DNA of 37,481 nt from Xinfangfangia pollutisoli. Lineage in GTDB: Bacteria > Pseudomonadota > Alphaproteobacteria > Rhodobacterales > Rhodobacteraceae. Of this stretch, positions 31,394-37,481 are shown in pieces; positions within the stretch are counted from its first letter, which is position 1, and each line of letters begins with the position of its first letter. The DNA is taken from assembly GCF_020179405.1 (NCBI RefSeq), contig NZ_JAICBZ010000039.1:1-37481 (forward strand). Reading direction: 5' to 3'. The notes beneath the pieces are model-generated. The model was given only the letters and a program-made list of their open reading frames with translations. It was not told where the DNA came from and searched no databases. A program made the position numbers and the translations under genes.

Positions 31394-32179
31394 ATGCGGA
31401 TTCTCATCACCAATGACGACGGCATCAACGCGCCGGGCCTTCAGGTTCTGGAAGAGATCGCCACCGCCATTGCCGGGCCCGAGGGCGAGGTCTGGACCGT
31501 CGCCCCGGCCTTCGAGCAATCGGGCGTCGGCCATTGCATCAGCTATACCCATCCGATGATGATCGCCCAGCTGGGCCCGCGCCGCTATGCGGCCGAAGGC
31601 AGCCCGGCCGATTGCGTTCTGGCCGCGATCTATGACGTCCTGCAGGGCGCCAAACCCGATCTGGTGCTGTCCGGCGTCAACCGCGGCAACAATGCCGGCG
31701 AGAACGTGCTGTATTCGGGCACGATCGGCGGCGCGATGGAGGCGGCGTTGCAGGGCATTCCCGCCATCGCCCTGTCGCAATTCATGGGGCCGGAAAACGA
31801 CGGGCTGGACGATCCGTTCGAAGCCGCCCGCCGTCACGGCACATCGGTTGTGCGCGCGCTTCTGGACCGCGGGCTGTGGACCGGCGACGATTACCGGGTG
31901 TTCTACAACGTGAATTTCCCGCCGATCCCGGCGGCCGAGGTCAAGGGCATGGCCGTGGCCGCCCAAGGCTTCCGCCGCGATACCTCTTTCACTGTCGAGC
32001 CGCATCTCTCGCCCTCGGGGCGCAAGTTCCTGTGGATCAAGGGCGGCGCCCAGCATCGCGCCACCCTGCCCGGCACCGATGTGACCGAAACCCTGGCCGG
32101 CCGGATCTCGATCACGCCGATGCGGGCCGATCTGACCGCGCATGACCTGCTGGACGATCTGAAAGCCCGGCTCGGATGA
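31394..32179 (+). CDS. surE: 5'/3'-nucleotidase SurE
   Basis: 261 residues. [20 protein letters not shown] has the metal ligands Asp8 and Asp9; [14 protein letters not shown] carries the conserved Ser (about 43); [20 protein letters not shown] carries the Asn ligand (about 96) and the hallmark GxNxGxxxxYSGT pattern. The enzyme dephosphorylates nucleoside monophosphates and is linked to stationary-phase survival. It overlaps pcm by 4 bases, the classical surE-pcm arrangement. Confidence 0.97.
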   Translation: MRILITNDDGINAPGLQVLEEIATAIAGPEGEVWTVAPAFEQSGVGHCISYTHPMMIAQLGPRRYAAEGSPADCVLAAIYDVLQGAKPDLVLSGVNRGNNAGENVLYSGTIGGAMEAALQGIPAIALSQFMGPENDGLDDPFEAARRHGTSVVRALLDRGLWTGDDYRVFYNVNFPPIPAAEVKGMAVAAQGFRRDTSFTVEPHLSPSGRKFLWIKGGAQHRATLPGTDVTETLAGRISITPMRADLTAHDLLDDLKARLG

Positions 32180-32850
32180 CGGCAGGCGGGCCCGAGGAAG
32201 ACGATCCCGAGGCCGGCCTGGCCGAGCGCAAGATGCGCTTTCTTTTCGCGCTTCGGTCGCATGGCGTGACCGATGCGCGGGTGCTGACGGCGATGGAACG
32301 CGTCGATCGCGGGCTGTTCGTGCGCGGCATTTTCGCCGCCCGCGCCTATGAGGACATGCCGCTGCCGATTTCCTGCGGCCAGACGATCAGCCAGCCCTCG
32401 GTGGTCGGGCTGATGACCCAGGCGCTGAATGTGGGCCCGCGCGATACGGTTCTCGAGATCGGCACCGGGTCGGGCTATCAGGCGGCGATCCTGGCCCAGC
32501 TGGCGCGTAGGGTCTATACGGTCGACCGGTGGAGACGGCTGGTGCGCGAGGCGCAGGAAATCTTCCGCCGGCTGAACCTGGTCAATGTCACCGCCATGGC
32601 CGCCGACGGATCCTTCGGCCTGCCCGATCAGGCGCCTTTCGACCGGATCCTGGTCACCGCGGCCGCCGAAGATCCGCCGGGCCCCTTGCTGCAGCAATTG
32701 AAGCCGGGCGGGATCATGGTCCTGCCGGTCGGGCAGTCGGATACGGTGCAGCATCTGATCAAGGTCACACGCGGCACAAGCGGGTTCGAATATGAGGAAC
32801 TGCGCCCGGTGCGCTTCGTTCCTCTGGTCGAGGGCTTGGGGAATGAGTAG
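32176..32850 (+). CDS. pcm: Protein-L-isoaspartate O-methyltransferase
   Basis: 224 residues. [20 protein letters not shown] and [17 protein letters not shown] are the substrate-side motifs; [19 protein letters not shown] is the SAM-binding motif [13 protein letters not shown] is a late motif. The enzyme methylates L-isoaspartyl residues in aged proteins. The start overlaps the surE stop. A second partner, the NlpD-like gene, follows, completing the surE-pcm-nlpD order seen across proteobacteria. Confidence 0.96.
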   Translation: MTAGGPEEDDPEAGLAERKMRFLFALRSHGVTDARVLTAMERVDRGLFVRGIFAARAYEDMPLPISCGQTISQPSVVGLMTQALNVGPRDTVLEIGTGSGYQAAILAQLARRVYTVDRWRRLVREAQEIFRRLNLVNVTAMAADGSFGLPDQAPFDRILVTAAAEDPPGPLLQQLKPGGIMVLPVGQSDTVQHLIKVTRGTSGFEYEELRPVRFVPLVEGLGNE

Positions 32851-32908
32851 AGTTGCAGGCAACGCCGGGGCCAACCCGGGCAAGGTATCAGGGCAGAAGG
32901 CGGACAGA

Positions 32909-34084
32909 ATGACCCATATCCCCATGACCCCGGGCCAGGCGCCGCGCCGCCTGACGCGCATTTTTGCGACCGTCGGCACGGTGGCGCTGCTGGCCGGCTG
33001 CGCCGACAACAAGTTCGACTGGGATCTGCGCGGCGGCGCCGGCAATACCTCGGCCGAGGCGCGCCAGGCCACCGCGTCAAAGCCGGTGCCGGATTCGAAT
33101 GGCATCCTGTCCTATCCGGGCTATCAGCTGGCCCAGGCGCGGCGCGGCGACACGGTCAGCACGCTGGCGCAGCGGCTGGGGCTGAACCCGGCCGAACTGG
33201 CGCGGGTCAATGCCCTGCAGGTGAACGATCCGCTGCGGGCGGGCGAGTTGCTGCTGCTGCCCAGCCGGGTTTCGGCCACGCCCCAGCCGGTCGCCAGTGG
33301 CGCGGGCACGGCCCCGGTCGACATCACCTCGATCGCGACGACGGCGCTGGACAAGGTGGACCAGACCGCCCCGGCCCCCGCCGTCAAGGCCCCGGGCGGC
33401 GGCAAGGAACCCGTCCGCCATGTGGTCAAGCGCGGCGAGACCGCCTTCACCATCGCGCGGGCCTATAATGTCTCGTCCAAGTCGCTGGCCGAATGGAACG
33501 GGCTGGATGCGAACATGACGGTGCGCGAAGGCCAGACGCTGATCATCCCGGTCGCGACGGCGCCCGCGCCCAACCCCGAGCCGGTTCCGACCGCGCCCGG
33601 CGCCGGCAGCCCCACGCCCGAGCCGCCCTCGGCCAAGGAACCGCTGCCCGACGAAAAGACCCAGCCCGCGGCCGAGAAGCCGAAAGAGACGCCGCCCTCG
33701 CCCGATCTGGGCGCCCAGGCCACCGGCGCTTCGGCGACGAAGCTGGCCATGCCGGTGCAGGGTTCGATCATCCGCAGCTATGACAAGAAGAAGAACCAGG
33801 GCATCGACATTTCCGCCCCGGCAGGCACGGCGGTGAAGGCCTCCGAGGCCGGCACGGTGGCGGCGATCACCAAGGATACCGATCAGGTGCAGATCGTGGT
33901 GATCCGGCATGCCGACAACCTGCTGACGGTCTATGCGGGCGTCGACGGGCTGAAGGTGAAGAAGGGCGACAAGGTCAGCCGCGGCCAGCAGATCGGCGTG
34001 GTGCGCAGCGCCAGCCCCTCGTTCCTGCATTTCGAGGTGCGCAAGGGCGTGGACAGCCTGGATCCGATGAGCTTCCTGAAATAG
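32909..34084 (+). CDS. nlpD: NlpD-like LysM/LytM lipoprotein
   Basis: 391 residues from ATG 32909, preceded by AGAAGGCGG; an ATG at 32843, overlapping the pcm stop, would place 22 more residues before the signal peptide. The lipobox LLAGC gives lipidated Cys31. Two LysM repeats follow (about 72-115 with GDTVSTLAQRLGL; about 170-214 with GETAFTIARAYNV), then a Pro/Glu-rich linker and a LytM/M23 domain (about 285-388). Zinc ligands are missing: the first His position reads NQGID and the last pair reads FLHFEV rather than HLHFE, with AGVDG in place of the usual Ala-His. It is thus expected to be a non-hydrolytic activator of an amidase in cell separation, as for NlpD/EnvC. Confidence 0.92.
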   Translation: MTHIPMTPGQAPRRLTRIFATVGTVALLAGCADNKFDWDLRGGAGNTSAEARQATASKPVPDSNGILSYPGYQLAQARRGDTVSTLAQRLGLNPAELARVNALQVNDPLRAGELLLLPSRVSATPQPVASGAGTAPVDITSIATTALDKVDQTAPAPAVKAPGGGKEPVRHVVKRGETAFTIARAYNVSSKSLAEWNGLDANMTVREGQTLIIPVATAPAPNPEPVPTAPGAGSPTPEPPSAKEPLPDEKTQPAAEKPKETPPSPDLGAQATGASATKLAMPVQGSIIRSYDKKKNQGIDISAPAGTAVKASEAGTVAAITKDTDQVQIVVIRHADNLLTVYAGVDGLKVKKGDKVSRGQQIGVVRSASPSFLHFEVRKGVDSLDPMSFLK

Positions 34085-34099
34085 CCGGCCCCCGGGGCC

Positions 34100-34120
34100 G
34101 GGGGCGTGCCGCACGCCCCC
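34100..34120. terminator. GC-rich hairpin between convergent genes
   Basis: GGGGGCGTG (34100-34108) and CACGCCCCC (34112-34120) form a perfect 9-bp stem with a 3-base loop in the 52-base gap between the convergent nlpD-like and CBS-domain genes. A second, overlapping GC stem precedes it at 34085-34101. There is no T-run, so it may act as a bidirectional pause or 3' end structure rather than a standard intrinsic terminator. Confidence 0.5.
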
Positions 34121-34136
34121 GCGCCCCGCAGCCTGC

Positions 34137-35408
34137 TCAGCCGATCCGGCTGACCAGGATCTTGTCGATCCGCAGACCGTCCAGGTCCATGACCTCGATC
34201 CGCAACCCGCCGGCCTCGACCACCTCGCCCAGTTCCGGCATATGGCCCAGCTGGTGCAGCACCAGCCCCGCCACCGTGTCATAGCCGCCCGACAGCGCGC
34301 GCGGCACGCCCATCCGGTCGGTGAATTCATCCGCCGGCATCCAGCCCGCCACCAGCAGCGAGCCATCGGCCCGCGTCACCAGCGCCGGCTCGGCCGCATC
34401 CCACGAGGCTTCGGCTCCGGTGATCGCCTCCAGCACATCGGTCGTGGTGATGATGCCCTCGAAACTGCCGTATTCGTCATAGACCAGCGCCAGATTGTCC
34501 GGGGTCTTCTGCAGCACCTCGATCACATCAAGCGCCTCCATCCGGTCGGACACCACCGGCACTTCGCGCACCAGCGCCCGCACATCCACCTGTTCGCGGC
34601 GCGACACGGCCTGGAAGACATCGGCCAGACGCAAGACGCCCAGCACCTCGCCCGCGGCATTGGCCACCGGCATGCGCGGCCGGGCGATCCGGCGCACTGC
34701 CGCGACGGCTTCGGTCGAGGACGCCTCATAGGGCACCATCTCGACCTCTTGGCGCGGGGTCATCAGCGCGCGGGCGGTGCGGTCCGACAGGCGCATCACG
34801 CCCGAGATCATCTGCCGTTCCTCGGTTTCCAGGATACCGCCCTCATGCGCTTCGGTCAGCAGGACATGCACCTCTTCCTCGGTCACCCGGTTCTCGCTGG
34901 CACCGCGCTGGCCCATCAGCCACAGCACGGCACGCCCCGAGCGGTCCAGCAGCCAGACCACCGGGGCCGCGATCACCGACAGCAGCGTCATCGCCGGCGC
35001 GATACGGATCGCCACGCCTTCGGCATTGCGCAGGGCCAGTTGCTTGGGCACCAGTTCGCCCACGATCAGCGAGACATAGGTGATCGCCAGCACCACCCCG
35101 CCCACGCCCAGCGTCTTTGACAGATCGGGCCGCACCCCTTCCGCCTGCAGCCACAGCGCCAGCCGCTCGCCCAGCGTATCGCCGGCCAGCGCACCCGACA
35201 GGATGCCGACGGCGGTGATGCCGATCTGTACGGTCGACAGGAAGCGGCCGGGATTCTCGGCCAGGCGCAGCGCCATGCGCGCGCCCCGGCTGGAGGATTC
35301 CAGCACTTTCAGCCGCCCGGTCCGGGCCGAAACCACGGCCAGTTCCGACATGGCAAGCACGCCGTTCAATACGATAAGTGCCAGAATCATCAGCACTTCG
35401 CCAAGCAT
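34137..35408 (-). CDS. CNNM/CorC-family membrane protein with CBS domains (hemolysin-like)
   Basis: 423 residues. The N-terminal DUF21 membrane domain (about 1-170) begins LMILALIVLNGVLAMSELAV and contains GELVPKQLALRN. Two CBS repeats follow (about 200-325; MTPRQEVEMVPYEAS, then VYDEYGSFEGIITTTDVLEA). The C-terminal CorC_HlyC domain (about 335-423) ends GLRIEVMDLDGLRIDKILV. Members are implicated in Mg2+/Co2+ transport or resistance; the name hemolysin is historical. It is convergent with nlpD and 112 bases downstream of the DUF815 gene. Confidence 0.94.
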   Translation of the reverse strand: MLGEVLMILALIVLNGVLAMSELAVVSARTGRLKVLESSSRGARMALRLAENPGRFLSTVQIGITAVGILSGALAGDTLGERLALWLQAEGVRPDLSKTLGVGGVVLAITYVSLIVGELVPKQLALRNAEGVAIRIAPAMTLLSVIAAPVVWLLDRSGRAVLWLMGQRGASENRVTEEEVHVLLTEAHEGGILETEERQMISGVMRLSDRTARALMTPRQEVEMVPYEASSTEAVAAVRRIARPRMPVANAAGEVLGVLRLADVFQAVSRREQVDVRALVREVPVVSDRMEALDVIEVLQKTPDNLALVYDEYGSFEGIITTTDVLEAITGAEASWDAAEPALVTRADGSLLVAGWMPADEFTDRMGVPRALSGGYDTVAGLVLHQLGHMPELGEVVEAGGLRIEVMDLDGLRIDKILVSRIG

Positions 35409-35520
35409 GGGACTCCTTCCGCGGGGGAAGGCCCCCGGCTTGAACTGGGGGACAGAAGACAGAAGGCGCGGCCGCGGCCGCCCGATCCGGATCGTCGTCG
35501 TCGACTTCGGGTCTTGGTCT

Positions 35521-36360
35521 TCACGGCGCGACCCTTACGCCTTCGCGGGCGGCCAGATCGCAGAAGAATTGCCAGGCCACCCGGCCCGAGCGCGCCCCGC
35601 GGGTGCGCATCCATTCCATCGCCTCGGCGGTCAGCCGCTCTTCCGGCACCGCCATGCCATGCGCCGCGCAATAGCCGCGGATCATCGCCAGATAGTCTTC
35701 CTGGCTGCAGGGATGGAAGCCCAGCCACAGGCCGAAGCGATCCGACAGCGAGACCTTTTCCTCGACCGCTTCCGAAGGGTTGATCGCGGTCGAGCGTTCG
35801 TTCTCGATCATGTCGCGCGGCATCAGATGGCGGCGGTTCGAGGTGGCGTAGAACAGCACATTCTCGGGTCGCCCCTCGATCCCGCCATCCAGAACCGCCT
35901 TCAGCGATTTGTAATTCTGGTCGTCATGACTGAAGGACAGGTCATCGCAGAACAGCAGGAAGCGGTGCGGCGCGGCGCGCAGATGCGCCAGCAGACGCGG
36001 AACCGAGGCCAGGTCTTCGCGGCTCAGCTCGACGATCTTCAGGTCCCGCCCCTCGGCGCAGATCTGCGCATGCACGGCCTTGACCAAAGACGATTTGCCC
36101 ATGCCCCGCGCGCCCCACAGAAGCGCATTGTTGGCCGGCAGGCCGGCGGCGAAATGCCGGGTGTTTTCCAGCAGCGTATCGCGCGACCGGTCGACCCCGA
36201 CCAGAAGCCCGATATCCACCCGCGCCACCTGCGCCACCGGCACCAGCCGGTCTGGCCCGGTATGCCAGGCAAAAGCCGCAGCCCCGAAATCGGGGGCCGG
36301 GGCGGGCGGCGGCGCCAGGCGTTCCAGCGCCGCCGCAATCCGTTCCAAGGCCTCAGTCAC
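35521..36360 (-). CDS. DUF815 ATP-binding protein
   Basis: 279 residues. The P-loop is GARGMGKSSLVKA (about 83-95), Walker B is FLLFCDDLSF and sensor residues lie in NVLFYATSNRRHLMPRD, followed by LSDRFGLWLGFHP. This is the conserved DUF815 AAA+ family of unknown function. The gene overlaps tatC by 4 bases, so it is transcribed with the Tat genes. No direct role in Tat export is known to me; the pairing is only context. Confidence 0.92.
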   Translation of the reverse strand: MTEALERIAAALERLAPPPAPAPDFGAAAFAWHTGPDRLVPVAQVARVDIGLLVGVDRSRDTLLENTRHFAAGLPANNALLWGARGMGKSSLVKAVHAQICAEGRDLKIVELSREDLASVPRLLAHLRAAPHRFLLFCDDLSFSHDDQNYKSLKAVLDGGIEGRPENVLFYATSNRRHLMPRDMIENERSTAINPSEAVEEKVSLSDRFGLWLGFHPCSQEDYLAMIRGYCAAHGMAVPEERLTAEAMEWMRTRGARSGRVAWQFFCDLAAREGVRVAP

Positions 36361-37259
36361 GCCTCGTCTTCCTCGTCTTCATCCACCCAGGTGCCATCGG
36401 CGCGCATCTGCGCCTCGCGCTTCTTCTCGATCCGACGGATCAGGAAGATCGACACTTCATACAGCGGATAGACCGCCGCGAACAGGGTCAGCTGGCTCAT
36501 CACATCGGGGGGCGTGGCCAGGGCCGCGACCATAAGGATCAGCACGATCGCATATTTCCGCGTCCCCGCCAGGCCGCGCGACGAGACCAACCCCGCCTTG
36601 CCCATCAAGGTCAAGAGGACCGGCAGCTGGAAGCACAGGCCGAAGGCGATGATCAGCTTCAGGCTGATGCCCAGCGTCTCGTCGACCTTGCCCTGAAAGA
36701 CGATCTCGATCCCGTCCGAGGGCACGGGCGCAACCGGCGCGCTTCCATCCGCCGGGGCAAGCCCCTGCATCGCCGACAGCGTCGCCGAAACCATCGAGGG
36801 AAGATCGGCGAAACCCAGGAAGAATTTCATCGCCATCGGCGTGACGATATATTGCGCGAAAGCCGCGCCCAACAGGAACAGCACCGGCGAGGCGACCAGG
36901 AAGGGCAGGAAGGCCTGCTTCTCGCTGCGATACAGGCCCGGCGCCACGAACCGCCACAGCTGATAGGCGATGATCGGGAAGGACATCGCCAGCCCGGCCA
37001 CCACCGAGATGTGGAAATAGGTGAACAGCAACTCCTGCGGCGCGGTGTATTGCATCACCGGGTTGGGGTTGCCCAGATCCCGCATCGCCTGTTCGATCGG
37101 CTGCAGCAGGAAGCCCAGGATCGACTTTGCGAAGGGAAAGGCCAGGATCATCGCCAGGATGAAGGCGCCGGCCGACCACATCAGCCGGTTGCGCAGCTCT
37201 GCAAGATGTTCGACCAGCGGGGCCGCGCTGTCTTCGATATCGTCCTTGCTCGCGCTCAT
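36357..37259 (-). CDS. tatC: Sec-independent protein translocase TatC
   Basis: 300 residues with six transmembrane helices. The family signature is present: PLVEHLAELRNRLMWSAGAF near the N-terminus and FxxPLxxxxP-like LLQPIEQAMRD, plus YTAPQELLFTYFHISVVAGL around 70-90 and FGLCFQLPVLLTLMGKAGLV around 230-250. A periplasmic or loop insertion (about 168-192, rich in Ala/Pro) is longer than in E. coli TatC. It is the receptor of twin-arginine signal peptides. It overlaps tatB by 4 bases upstream and the DUF815 gene by 4 bases downstream. Confidence 0.97.
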   Translation of the reverse strand: MSASKDDIEDSAAPLVEHLAELRNRLMWSAGAFILAMILAFPFAKSILGFLLQPIEQAMRDLGNPNPVMQYTAPQELLFTYFHISVVAGLAMSFPIIAYQLWRFVAPGLYRSEKQAFLPFLVASPVLFLLGAAFAQYIVTPMAMKFFLGFADLPSMVSATLSAMQGLAPADGSAPVAPVPSDGIEIVFQGKVDETLGISLKLIIAFGLCFQLPVLLTLMGKAGLVSSRGLAGTRKYAIVLILMVAALATPPDVMSQLTLFAAVYPLYEVSIFLIRRIEKKREAQMRADGTWVDEDEEDEA

Positions 37260-37481
37260 GCCGTCTCACCCGAGGCCGCATCGCCGGCCTTCTTGCGCAC
37301 CCGCCCGGGCTTTTTCGCCGCGGCAGGTGCCGATTGCGCTTCCGGCGCCGGTGCGGGGGCCGAAGCCTTGCGCAGCGTCGCCGCCTTTTCCGCCGAAGCC
37401 GCCTTGCGCGCCGCCTGCTTCTCGGCCAGCGCCGCCGTGGCCGGACCAAGCGGCTTGTCGACCACAGGCGCCGCAGTCGCC
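37256..37481 (-). CDS. tatB: Sec-independent protein translocase TatB, C-terminal part
   Basis: Only the last ~74 codons are in the window; the frame is open to the right edge and the membrane helix lies beyond it. The visible part is an Ala/Lys/Pro-rich low-complexity tail (KQAARKAASAEKAATLRKAS, then KKPGRVRKKAG), normal for the variable C-terminus of TatB. Identification rests mainly on the immediate 4-base overlap with tatC. A GTG inside the frame at 37465 is not a likely start. Confidence 0.8.
   Translation of the reverse strand, partial: ATAAPVVDKPLGPATAALAEKQAARKAASAEKAATLRKASAPAPAPEAQSAPAAAKKPGRVRKKAGDAASGETA

Overview
The window is about 37.5 kb of very GC-rich DNA with short intergenic gaps, frequent 4-base ATGA overlaps between genes and a dense set of LysR-type regulators. 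Gene content (surE-pcm-nlpD, a tatB-tatC-DUF815 run, an alphaproteobacterial-type PstS, an acetoin-dehydrogenase-like complex beside a branched-chain-amino-acid-type importer) fits an alphaproteobacterium of the Rhodobacterales, Paracoccus-like. That placement is inferred from composition and gene style only. No rRNA, tRNA, transposase, phage or CRISPR signal was found.

Layout. (1) 1-1900: a truncated MocR/GntR regulator faces a MOSC protein and pyridoxal kinase, a B6-related locus. (2) 2268-5143: a LuxR-type helix-turn-helix protein joined to an alpha/beta-hydrolase domain that lacks the catalytic Ser and His, overlapping an MFS transporter gene. (3) 5309-8483: five consecutive genes for exported proteins of unknown function (Cys-rich, lipoprotein, small periplasmic, peptidoglycan-binding-like with a hydrophobic helical segment, small secreted). 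(4) 8629-10291: a DsbA-family oxidoreductase divergent from a LysR regulator. (5) 10555-21833: a catabolic locus. On the minus strand are a fused E1 alpha/beta, an E2, an SDR and a VOC protein; then a LysR regulator; then on the plus strand a complete five-component HAAT-type ABC importer ending in a second SDR.

(6) 22039-25439: small genes, namely a P-loop NTPase, an alpha/beta hydrolase, a cupin, an XRE regulator with its small membrane partner, and a GNAT acetyltransferase. (7) 25440-29011: a GcvA-like LysR, a class IV aminotransferase, a TSUP permease broken by a frameshift in a G7 tract, and an AraC regulator. (8) 29287-30339: pstS alone behind a Pho box and followed by a strong terminator; then a 17-bp tandem repeat and a short TetR gene. 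(9) 31394-37481: housekeeping genes surE, pcm, nlpD-like, a CNNM/CBS protein, a DUF815 ATPase, tatC and the end of tatB.

The two parts most likely to hold undescribed biology are the 2.3-8.5 kb stretch (receptor-like pseudo-hydrolase regulator, transporter, run of exported unknowns) and the 10.5-21.8 kb stretch (import plus thiamine-dependent cleavage of an unidentified carbonyl compound). Functions there are inferred from domains and gene order.
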